Assembly (NCBI RefSeq): GCF_024347535.1
Contig: NZ_AP025497.1
Location: 1,302,001 to 1,366,000 of the forward strand
DNA: 64,000 nucleotides
Origin: Vibrio kanaloae
GTDB taxonomy: Bacteria > Pseudomonadota > Gammaproteobacteria > Enterobacterales > Vibrionaceae
Reading direction: 5' to 3'
Shown: positions 47,878 to 55,843 of the stretch, in pieces
How positions within the stretch are numbered: position 1 is the first letter of the stretch
How the letters are laid out: each line of letters starts with the position of its first letter
Made by a program: the position numbers and the translations under genes
The notes under the pieces: model-generated
What the model was told of the DNA's origin: nothing
What the model saw: only the letters and a program-made list of their open reading frames with translations
Databases searched by the model: none

Positions 47878-48509
47878 TATAGCTCCACCTCAGCCGGTGC
47901 AATCACAGATGTATCGTAATTCTCAGCAAGCTTAGGTAGGTTCATGTCAGTGGCTTTCCAACCTTTGTGAACCAGTGTGCCGTTGAATGGTGCGTTACCC
48001 GTTACATTGCCTGTTAGGCGGATCTCTTGCGGGTTGAAACCTTCAGCTACTGTGATGCGCGTTTCTTCATCTTCAGTACGGATGTGAGAAAGCGTTACGT
48101 AGTCTGCTAATACTTTTTGGCCGCCAGTGTGGATAACACGTGCCGCTGCGCCAACTTCTTCATCAGAGAACGAAGTTAGGTCTTCTTGTAGGAAGTCGAT
48201 TAAGCGCGCTTCTTGTTGCATGATAGACAGAAGTTGCATTGCTGAATCTGTTGGCGCTGTCGCCAGCTTAGATTCCACTTCAACGACTTTTTCGATCACT
48301 TTTTCAACTTCAACAACTTTCTCTACTTCGACAATTTTTTCAACTGGCTTTTCAACTTCAACGATCTTCTCTACTGGTTTTTCTATGACTTTCTCAACCA
48401 CTTTGGTTTTACGAGAAACGGCAATTAACAGTAGTAAAACGCTTGATGCAGTTAGGCCTGCGTGAAGCATATCAAACGTCTGTGGGATTAGGTTCAAATC
48501 AACGATCAT
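47877..48509 (-). CDS. DUF2760 membrane protein with a VEK-repeat stalk
   Basis: The 210-residue protein has one membrane segment (about 14-32, GLTASSVLLLLIAV). A charged stalk of repeated V-E-K units (about 35-80, such as VEKIVEVEK) then probably forms a long helix, and the DUF2760 domain makes up the last 120 residues. It is the first gene of the Hsp70 operon and may tether the two Hsp70-like proteins to the membrane. Function is otherwise unknown. Confidence 0.8.
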   Translation of the reverse strand: MIVDLNLIPQTFDMLHAGLTASSVLLLLIAVSRKTKVVEKVIEKPVEKIVEVEKPVEKIVEVEKVVEVEKVIEKVVEVESKLATAPTDSAMQLLSIMQQEARLIDFLQEDLTSFSDEEVGAAARVIHTGGQKVLADYVTLSHIRTEDEETRITVAEGFNPQEIRLTGNVTGNAPFNGTLVHKGWKATDMNLPKLAENYDTSVIAPAEVEL

Positions 48510-48858
48510 AGTGATTTCTCTTTAAGATTGATTTAACGGTATATTCGCTGGTTTTGTAGAATATACAGGTTGGAAAGAAAACTCATTTATGCAAAGGCAA
48601 AATAGATTCTTTCAAGCTATAAATATGGGGTGGATACTAGCATGTTCAAGGCTTAAGGGCTTTATTAAATGTTTTCAATAAATTGGCTTTTTAGCGAGTT
48701 AGCTTGAAATTTAATCGAGAATTGTTGGTTTATTCGTCGTAAATGTCCACACTTTGTAAATAGTGTTAGTTTTGTCCCATTGTTAAAGTCAAAGATAATT
48801 AGAGAGTAATATTCTGGCAGTGTATACTTTCAAATCAATCAATATGAATGGAAACTGT
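48510..48858. other. Divergent intergenic region, Hsp70 operon / GGDEF gene
   Basis: No gene in 349 bp. It holds the sigma-32-like promoter of the Hsp70 operon (48623-48651). I see no clear promoter for the GGDEF gene. Confidence 0.5.
48623..48651 (-). promoter_or_regulatory. Sigma-32-like heat-shock promoter of the DUF2760-Hsp70 operon
   Basis: On the minus strand CCTTGAAC (48651-48644) is followed, 13 bases on, by CCCCATAT (48630-48623). This matches the heat-shock consensus CTTGAAA-N11 to N15-CCCCATnT closely. Initiation would be about 105 bases before the DUF2760 start. Confidence 0.7.
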
Positions 48859-50397
48859 ATGCCCCATACAATCGACCCTATGACGGGGTTGAAAAAACGA
48901 ACTCTGCCGTTAGTCGCCTTTTCGGTTTCATTTTTGATAATGGTATTGTGCTTTGTTCTAGTCGCGATTAATCAACATAATTCCTTAAATACGAACTTGG
49001 ATAGCTTTGCTAAGCAACAAACGTTGAGCTTGAAAGCATTTATCGATAATGATGTGGCTTATATAGGTTCAGGTGCTAATTTTTTCTATTCCTCTGAGCC
49101 AGGGGGCTGGGATAAATTCGACCGTTTTGCTGAGCAAATTATGAATGGTTCGAAAAGCTTGATTGGATTGCAATGGATGCAAAAAGTGGCGGCAGAAGAT
49201 ATCGCCGAACATACCGCACAAATGATAGCGAAGTACCCATCCTACAAAATGTTTACTATTCCTAAACATGGCCCAAAAACATACGGTTATGTTTTGAGTG
49301 GTGAACCCGCATTTATTGCGACCGATATCTACCCCAATGACCCAGTAAACAATGATGTGTTGGGTTTTTATTCTTCTCGTGAACGCTTTAAGTTGATCCT
49401 TGATAACATCAGAGAGACGGGTGAGGCTAATATTTCAGACAAAGTTCGTTTACTGCAAGACGGTTTAGATAGTGATACGCCGAAAAGGGGGATGTTGGTT
49501 TTCCATCCAGTGTTTGATGACCACAGTGACAACTTATTAGGGATTGTGATTGGTATAGTTCGTACTACGGCCTACTTTGATAACCTTTTGGCGTCAACAA
49601 TCGGAGATATAGACGTCTATGTACGTGTTACTGATAACGGCTTTGAATCCGAAGATGCTCCTATTTTATTTGAATCTGACGGCTACGAAGGTGTGTCTGG
49701 ACACCATATTACAAAAACAATCACGTTGACTAACCGAGAATGGACGGTCGATTACAAGATAGATTCATGCATCTCTTTTAATGGTTATCTTGTATTGGCG
49801 GGTATTGCTTTTGTTGGTACAACCATCTCACTGCTTCTTGCTTATATTGTCAATTTACAAATTCGTGAGAAAGAGCGTTTATACCGAATGATTGATGAAA
49901 GAACGGAAGAGCTTCGTTTCTTAGCCAATCATGATAGCCTGACCGAAATTTATAACCGCCGTGCTTTCAATAAAATGCTCGACAAAGCCATTGAGCGAAA
50001 CCAGCCCTTTAGTTTGATTGGGTTTGATGTCGATAAATTTAAAGGTATTAATGACCAATTCGGCCATCCGGCTGGCGATGCTTTACTTATTCATGTTATC
50101 AAGCTGATTTCTGTCAATCTGAAGCAAGGAGATGGTCTGTTCCGTTTAGGCGGTGATGAGTTCTGTATTATCTCTAGCATTTCGAATCATGAAGCTTTGA
50201 ATCGTTACTTAGAATGCATTCGAAACACAGTGAGTCACTCTCATTGTGAGTATAAAGGTCGACAACTGAGTTGTACTTTAAGTATTGGTGCTGCCATTCG
50301 TAGCGGTGAGGACTCTGAAGAGATCATGCAAAAAGCGGACAGCATGCTCTACCACAGTAAGTCAAATGGCCGAAATCGAGTCACAATTGCAGGCTAA
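48859..50397 (+). CDS. CHASE-domain diguanylate cyclase
   Basis: Two membrane helices (about 16-38 and 310-333 from this start) flank a periplasmic CHASE domain with the typical LIGLQWMQKV and DIYPNDPVNNDVLGFYSS segments. The cytoplasmic GGDEF domain is intact (FRLGGDEFCII). The position of the inhibitory site reads KQGD, lacking the usual arginine. I favour ATG 48859 (GGA upstream); GTG 48820 and ATG 48844 are in frame. It probably makes cyclic di-GMP in response to an external small ligand. Confidence 0.9.
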   Translation: MPHTIDPMTGLKKRTLPLVAFSVSFLIMVLCFVLVAINQHNSLNTNLDSFAKQQTLSLKAFIDNDVAYIGSGANFFYSSEPGGWDKFDRFAEQIMNGSKSLIGLQWMQKVAAEDIAEHTAQMIAKYPSYKMFTIPKHGPKTYGYVLSGEPAFIATDIYPNDPVNNDVLGFYSSRERFKLILDNIRETGEANISDKVRLLQDGLDSDTPKRGMLVFHPVFDDHSDNLLGIVIGIVRTTAYFDNLLASTIGDIDVYVRVTDNGFESEDAPILFESDGYEGVSGHHITKTITLTNREWTVDYKIDSCISFNGYLVLAGIAFVGTTISLLLAYIVNLQIREKERLYRMIDERTEELRFLANHDSLTEIYNRRAFNKMLDKAIERNQPFSLIGFDVDKFKGINDQFGHPAGDALLIHVIKLISVNLKQGDGLFRLGGDEFCIISSISNHEALNRYLECIRNTVSHSHCEYKGRQLSCTLSIGAAIRSGEDSEEIMQKADSMLYHSKSNGRNRVTIAG

Positions 50398-50483
50398 ATG
50401 AGCACTTGATGAAACTGGGGTCGAGTTCTTTATTGGGCTCATGTACAATTTCACGAAATTTTGACGAGAGAACTAGGCGACGT

Positions 50484-51014
50484 ATGAATCACAATCGAGT
50501 GGTGTGTTTCGATTTGGAAATGTGCTGTTGGAGCGAAGACGGTGTAGGTACAACAGGGGAGATCATTGAAGTTGGTCTTGCTGAGATTGACCTAGCATCC
50601 GGCACTATCGTGAAGCGCGCACAATACTACGTTAAGCCAGAGAAAGACGAAGTCTCTCTGTTCTGTGCCGAGTTAACGGGCATTACACCTCGTAAAATTG
50701 AAAAGCAAGGCCGCCCGCTAGAGTCTGTCATCAAGTCGATGATCAAGAACTTTGGTGGTCCAAACAAGATTTACGCAGCGTGGGGACGCGATGACCTCAT
50801 CTTACACAACGAGTGTAAAGAAAAAGGCATTGAACCTCCTTTCAGCGAGTTCTTAAACATTGCAACGCTTTATCGTGTTCAAAATAGATTGAAAGACAAA
50901 CGCATTGGTCACAGAGCCGCTCAAGAAGCTAAGAACATTGAATGGGAAGGGCGTCAGCACTCGGGTTATGTTGATGCTTATAATCTTGCGAAACTCACAT
51001 TAACTATGTTGTAG
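50484..51014 (+). CDS. ERI1/KapD-like DEDDh 3'-5' exonuclease
   Basis: ATG 50484 with AGG upstream gives 176 residues. The Exo I motif is VCFDLEMCCW, followed by GEIIEVGLAEID. The Exo II region is YAAWGRDDLILHNEC and Exo III is HSGYVDAYNLAKL. This pattern fits the ERI1-like branch, which acts on RNA in other organisms. The bacterial role is unknown. Confidence 0.85.
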   Translation: MNHNRVVCFDLEMCCWSEDGVGTTGEIIEVGLAEIDLASGTIVKRAQYYVKPEKDEVSLFCAELTGITPRKIEKQGRPLESVIKSMIKNFGGPNKIYAAWGRDDLILHNECKEKGIEPPFSEFLNIATLYRVQNRLKDKRIGHRAAQEAKNIEWEGRQHSGYVDAYNLAKLTLTML

Positions 51015-51137
51015 CTGAATTTTTAGCTCCTTTCAGCCCTGTTTAGCCAGCTTTCAGCTTACCGATTCAAAAAAGCGACCGGTTTCTTAATCCGTCGCTT
51101 CTTATTTATTTCAGTTTCCAATTCATTATTTCAGGCA

Positions 51138-51587
51138 CTAATTTTTGCCTAAAACACTTAACTTACTCTTGATAAAGTCACTGTGGTCAACGTAGAGTAG
51201 CTCTGCTGTTTTACGGATCACAGAGTCTTCAATTGGGTCTATTTCACCATCTGCATGCGCTACTTCCCACATCGCTTTTATTAAGTCGATTCTTACTTGC
51301 TGAGACAATTCTCTTAGTTGAGATGTGTAATCATACAGCGATACCGATTGCTCTACTTTTGGCTCGGCTTGTTCCAGTAACGCCTTTGCTTGCTTCTCAT
51401 CTAAGTCTAGCAAGCGCTGAATAAGCTGAAGCTTAGCCACTCTTTCCGATTCATCGATCTGGTGGTCGGCACCCGCAACTTCACATAATAAACTCGCGAT
51501 GGCGAGATTGGGTGATGCGACTTGGTTTTTGCTTAGGTCTTGGCCTTCTATTAATTGTTTGAAGATTGATGTAAGAGAATTAAACAT
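51138..51587 (-). CDS. TerB/DjlA-like helical protein
   Basis: GGAG six bases before ATG 51587 supports this start (149 residues). Two motifs typical of TerB-fold proteins appear: EVAGADHQIDESERV and EVAHADGEIDPIEDSVI, with acidic residues that may bind a metal ion. It is a single-domain, cytoplasmic protein. A role in tellurite resistance should not be assumed; the fold is widespread. Confidence 0.82.
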   Translation of the reverse strand: MFNSLTSIFKQLIEGQDLSKNQVASPNLAIASLLCEVAGADHQIDESERVAKLQLIQRLLDLDEKQAKALLEQAEPKVEQSVSLYDYTSQLRELSQQVRIDLIKAMWEVAHADGEIDPIEDSVIRKTAELLYVDHSDFIKSKLSVLGKN

Positions 51588-51720
51588 AACGAGCTCCAGT
51601 GAATGTTTATATCGAGTTTGCAACGCTGATAGATATAACTATTGGGTTTACAGAGCGTGATCGCAAGCGTCTTTACTCAAAGCTGACATTACGGATAAGC
51701 GAGGGATAAGGAACACTTGT

Positions 51721-53727
51721 TTAATCCGGTTCAGGGAAGCGTGTGACTTTACCATCACTGCCTAATGTCGTGATTGACTGTGGTTTACCGTCACTGTCTA
51801 ACTTTAACTCACCAATAGCACTGCGATTTGAAAGGCGATAAAAGGTCTGATTATCTGGACTTCGTTTCTCAATTTTTAAGCGTTTACGCTTGGTGAAATA
51901 GTTAAGAATCGAACGCGGGCTGTATAACAACCGGTCCCAAGCATCACAGAATTTAAGCAGTGAACCAGGAAAATGATTTTTGATCCCGCTGCACGTTATT
52001 TGGTAAATGTTCGGACTGTTTCTGCGATATCTTAGCTTTATATCGTAAGCAAAAGAGTAATGAACATCGCCAGAAAGAACGACAAAGTTGGTTGGTGTTT
52101 TAGTATGCGTAAAAATACTGATCAGCGTGTTGGCACTACCAGGGTGAGCCATCCAGTTTTCAGCATCAATTACCAGTGGCTTGCCTAGCGTGGTCATCAT
52201 CTTTTGCAGCGTTTCAATAAACTTCACGCCAAACATCGGTGCCGCAGAAACGATCACCACTTTATCTTGATTCATTAACTGATGTTGAAACTCAATCAAG
52301 GCTTCCCAGTCCATTAAACCGGAGGGCTTATTCATGCGTGACTCTGAACGCCAACGACGCGTTCGAGTATCCAACACAATGAGTTTGGGTGAGGTATCTA
52401 TTGTATAATGCCACTCTTCAAAGCGACTCAGCATCTCAATAAAGGCTTGATGTTTTTCTGGCTCGATGTTGCTAACAGAGTGAGTAGTCACAGCATTGCC
52501 GGCTTTATTATGAGTTTGTTTAGTAATGAGCGGTTGATCGACAAAAAGCTGTTTTGCTTGCTCGATAAACGTTTCGTCGAAGCTTTCCGGTTTGTTACCC
52601 CAACCCTGACACATCCAATAAGCCGCAAGGCCGTTACCAATGACTTGAGTCGCGAACTGGTTTTGGTCGACGGCATGTTCCCAACCCACGGTAAGGTTCC
52701 AATCATCAGTCACATCGTGATCGTCAAAGATCATGTACGTTGGAATATGCGCGAACAGACGCTGCACTTGCGGTAAGCCAGCAATGAAATCATCGATGAT
52801 GACGCTTTCATCTCGCCATTTTTGTTGCTCTGCAGGCGTTAATTTATTGCCGCCTTGTGTGAAATCGTTTTCTATTAATCGTTCACGGTTGATGTATTCC
52901 CATAGCGTGGGGGACCAAACCAGTATGTACATAGCAATGAATTCAGACAAGGTGACCAAGTGGTTTTCACAATCAGTCGAACTGAAGATTGGAACTCCGC
53001 GACTTGGAAATATCTTATCGAGTAGAGAATTGGAACTTTTGTGGTGCGGTAAAAGGTGATGGCGTCGGTACAAGTGATATTCACTCATAAACAACATTTC
53101 GCTATTTTTTATATCGCTAGCTTGCGAATCGGTTGGCAAATTCTCACTAGCAAGTCCAAGTAATTGAATCACCTGTTGTATAGCATCAAGCGTTGGGCCT
53201 GCGACGTGATCGGCATAGATCTGATCTCCGCTCATCATCAATATATCTGGTCGCTCAAGCACCGTTTGTTGTGCGACTTTGTTGTCAGCCGCAACGAGAC
53301 TATCTTTACTTGGGTGATGGGGGTTGCGACAAGAGCCATGCAAGATGTAGTCAGCCGTTGTCGATATCTTAAATTCGATCCGAGAGCTGTCATTGTTGGT
53401 TCGCCTGTCTGTGTAAACCAAATGAGGTGCAAGGTCGGTTAACGAACCTTGCTCAGTCTTTATTTGGTATTCCAACGGAACGTTGGTTGGAAACTCACCT
53501 TGTAAATGAATCAAGGTTACCCAAGCATGTGTACCCACTTGAATCGATTCTTGTTCATCGAGTTGCGACGTATAAAAAGGCGCCTCTTGTCCTGCATTGA
53601 ATAGTTTGGTTGTGCCAGTAAGCGGTGAGCTAGTCACTATCCATAGTACAACTTCAGTTACCGTAGTTTTTCTTAAAATCGGGCCAGCAAGTAAAAATGG
53701 AAGAGATGATGTCGTCGAGCGTTTCAA
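51721..53727 (-). CDS. PhoD-like metallophosphatase/alkaline phosphatase D family protein
   Basis: This long protein (668 residues) has the PhoD-type core: ILHGSCRNPHHPSKDS, MMSGDQIYAD, IFDDHDVTDDWNL, and LSGDVHYSF with metal-binding Asp and His residues. The start is TTG at 53727, with AGGA six bases upstream. No signal peptide is obvious, unlike classical secreted PhoD, so it may act inside the cell. It begins eight bases after the acidic protein gene. Confidence 0.85.
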   Translation of the reverse strand: MKRSTTSSLPFLLAGPILRKTTVTEVVLWIVTSSPLTGTTKLFNAGQEAPFYTSQLDEQESIQVGTHAWVTLIHLQGEFPTNVPLEYQIKTEQGSLTDLAPHLVYTDRRTNNDSSRIEFKISTTADYILHGSCRNPHHPSKDSLVAADNKVAQQTVLERPDILMMSGDQIYADHVAGPTLDAIQQVIQLLGLASENLPTDSQASDIKNSEMLFMSEYHLYRRHHLLPHHKSSNSLLDKIFPSRGVPIFSSTDCENHLVTLSEFIAMYILVWSPTLWEYINRERLIENDFTQGGNKLTPAEQQKWRDESVIIDDFIAGLPQVQRLFAHIPTYMIFDDHDVTDDWNLTVGWEHAVDQNQFATQVIGNGLAAYWMCQGWGNKPESFDETFIEQAKQLFVDQPLITKQTHNKAGNAVTTHSVSNIEPEKHQAFIEMLSRFEEWHYTIDTSPKLIVLDTRTRRWRSESRMNKPSGLMDWEALIEFQHQLMNQDKVVIVSAAPMFGVKFIETLQKMMTTLGKPLVIDAENWMAHPGSANTLISIFTHTKTPTNFVVLSGDVHYSFAYDIKLRYRRNSPNIYQITCSGIKNHFPGSLLKFCDAWDRLLYSPRSILNYFTKRKRLKIEKRSPDNQTFYRLSNRSAIGELKLDSDGKPQSITTLGSDGKVTRFPEPD

Positions 53728-53735
53728 AACGGTTC

Positions 53736-54278
53736 CTAAATCGTTGGAGGTGTGTCGTTGAGTTTTTTTGTTTCAAGCGCAGAGGTGCCGAGTTCTGGTG
53801 TTTCAGGTTCGTTACCTTCGAGAGTCGATGTTTCCAATTCTGAAATTTCAGACTCTATTACCTCTTGCTCTACTACCTCTGACTCTGCCATCTCAAGGAC
53901 TTCGATAACTTCTGAGCTAGAAAGTTCATGACCCATGAGAAATATCGCTAATAGGGCGTCGGCTTTAGTCTGGGTATCGGAAGGGTCGTCTAAGACTTGC
54001 TCAAGCTTCTCTCTAATCATCGAAATTTCGTGCTCAACAAAACCACGGCCTTCGTCGTCCCCTTGGTTTTCTTCGGGAGCATTATCGAATTCCAGAAACA
54101 GCAGTTCACCGTCTAACTTTGTGTTGACCAATCGCTCTGGTAACCACTCCTCACCCATAACGATATCTGGGTCGGAATCACTGGGTAAGTGGTTTATAAT
54201 GTTTTGTAATTCTGAAACTTTCACAATACTTTCATTTGACCGAGAATATCCTTCATTGTAACGGTCATTGCTGTTCAA
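53736..54278 (-). CDS. Acidic hypothetical protein (180 aa)
   Basis: No family recognised. The C-terminal third is a glutamate-rich low-complexity tail with repeated E-x-E-x-E blocks (VVEQEVIESEISELE). The middle is helical and soluble. The start is a TTG with AGG close by, so the N-terminus is uncertain; GTG 54224 is an alternative. It shares an operon with the PhoD-like gene. Confidence 0.6.
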   Translation of the reverse strand: MNSNDRYNEGYSRSNESIVKVSELQNIINHLPSDSDPDIVMGEEWLPERLVNTKLDGELLFLEFDNAPEENQGDDEGRGFVEHEISMIREKLEQVLDDPSDTQTKADALLAIFLMGHELSSSEVIEVLEMAESEVVEQEVIESEISELETSTLEGNEPETPELGTSALETKKLNDTPPTI

Positions 54279-54359
54279 ACCTAAAATTAGTTAGCCGGAA
54301 TAACTAAGAAATGTCTATTCAGTAACACAATATTTATTACAAAGAGTAATTACACAAGA

Positions 54360-55676
54360 ATGAAGCACAAATTTTCACCGAAGCTCATCTCGTATGGGGC
54401 GGTTTTATTAAGTACCGCTTTTTTAGGTAACAGCGTGGCGTGGGCTGCGGAAGAGCAAGAATGGGGCATTGCTGCAATGTTCCGAACCGCGAGCATTCCT
54501 TACGACACTTCTGGTGGCGACCAGTCGGTTAATTCATTTGTCCCGATGTTATTCTTCAAGAACGATTACGTGTTTATTGACGGAACAGAAATGGGAGCAT
54601 ACCTGTACCAAACCGAAGATGAAAAGTGGTCATTTAACGCTATTTCTCGTATGCGTTTTATTGATATTTCAGCTTCAGAGCAAAACGCCATTGAGGGCGA
54701 TACCGCCGATTTCGGTGCTCAATTCACTTACCAACTTGATGAGCAATGGGCTGTCGAGACGGAAATTATGAGTGACAGTGAGTACAACTTCCACGGTAAT
54801 CTGCGTGTGAAAGCCAAGTATGAAACGGGCGATTGGGAATTCTCTCCAAGCGCGACGCTGCGTTATAAAAGTGCCGACTTCAATAGCGAATACTACTCAG
54901 CATCTAATGAAGCCATTGGTGCAGCTGTTGACCTCAATGTCGGCGTAGAAGCGCGTTATCATGTATTTTCAAACCTTTATCTATTGGGTTCGACCAGCGT
55001 GACTCGATTGGACGATAATGCTTACGATTCTTCCATTGTGGAAGACCGTTATCAAGGTGAACTCTACCTTGGCTTTGGTTTCTTCAACGACAAAGAAAAG
55101 GCTCCAAAACCTGAGCTAAGTAACGCACCTTATCTGCGTGTTGCTCACGGCTGGGCAACGCCATCGAACATTGGTGAAATCATCACTTTCAACGGTGAGA
55201 AAGACGAATACAACAATCAGCTTACATCCTTCTTCTATGGTCACCCTTTAACTGACGAAGTGTTTGGTTTCCCGTTGGACATCTACCTAACGCCGGGTAT
55301 TGCACACCACTGGAGTTCAGATGTGCAATCTAGGAGTACGGAATACATCATTGCGATCAAAGCCTACTACACGTTTGATTGGCCGACACAGTGGCGATTT
55401 GGTGTCGCAGAAGGTATGTCGTACATCGATTCGATTACCTACATTGAAGGCTCTGAGATGGATCGTAAAGGTTACACCGCAAGTCACTTGTTGAACTACC
55501 TAGACTTCTCATTCGATGTGAATGTGGGTGATTTAATTGGTAACAACGATTTGAACAACTTGTGGTTCGGTTATTCATTACACCATCGCTCGGCGATCTT
55601 TGAAAACGCCTCTCAGTTTGGTCGAATCAAAGGTGGCAGTAACTACAACACCGTTTATTTCCAATATGAGTTTTAA
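54360..55676 (+). CDS. MipA/OmpV family outer-membrane protein with a longer C-terminus
   Basis: The 438-residue protein has a signal peptide (cleavage near AWA-AEEQ). Strand-rich sequence follows, resembling MipA/OmpV barrel proteins for about 250 residues. The remaining 180 residues also look like a barrel, ending in NTVYFQYEF with a C-terminal phenylalanine. A two-domain or fused barrel is possible: the C-terminal part (YSLHHRSAIFEN, then GGSNYNTVYF) resembles acyloxyacyl hydrolase-like barrels. Confidence 0.75.
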   Translation: MKHKFSPKLISYGAVLLSTAFLGNSVAWAAEEQEWGIAAMFRTASIPYDTSGGDQSVNSFVPMLFFKNDYVFIDGTEMGAYLYQTEDEKWSFNAISRMRFIDISASEQNAIEGDTADFGAQFTYQLDEQWAVETEIMSDSEYNFHGNLRVKAKYETGDWEFSPSATLRYKSADFNSEYYSASNEAIGAAVDLNVGVEARYHVFSNLYLLGSTSVTRLDDNAYDSSIVEDRYQGELYLGFGFFNDKEKAPKPELSNAPYLRVAHGWATPSNIGEIITFNGEKDEYNNQLTSFFYGHPLTDEVFGFPLDIYLTPGIAHHWSSDVQSRSTEYIIAIKAYYTFDWPTQWRFGVAEGMSYIDSITYIEGSEMDRKGYTASHLLNYLDFSFDVNVGDLIGNNDLNNLWFGYSLHHRSAIFENASQFGRIKGGSNYNTVYFQYEF

Positions 55677-55708
55677 CGATTGATTTAGGTGCTGATTGGA
55701 CCTGAGAT

Positions 55709-55785
55709 AAGAGCCTGACAGCCGCTGTGGAATCGCTGAGTTTTTAAACGTTAGCGCAGTTTTCACATAGCCCTCAGGCTTTTTT
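55709..55785 (+). terminator. Possible terminator after the MipA-type gene
   Basis: AGCCTGA near 55711 pairs with TCAGGCT (55771-55777) before TTTTTATT, across a long loop. Plausible but weak. Confidence 0.4.
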
Positions 55786-55843
55786 ATTGAATACTTGTGG
55801 TACAATCGCGCGAGTTTATATAAGAGAAAGAATAGGACACGCT

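Noticed and set aside
48700..48730. Second heat-shock promoter on the plus strand (CTTGAA near 48704)
   Set aside because: No CCCCAT-like -10 at proper spacing.
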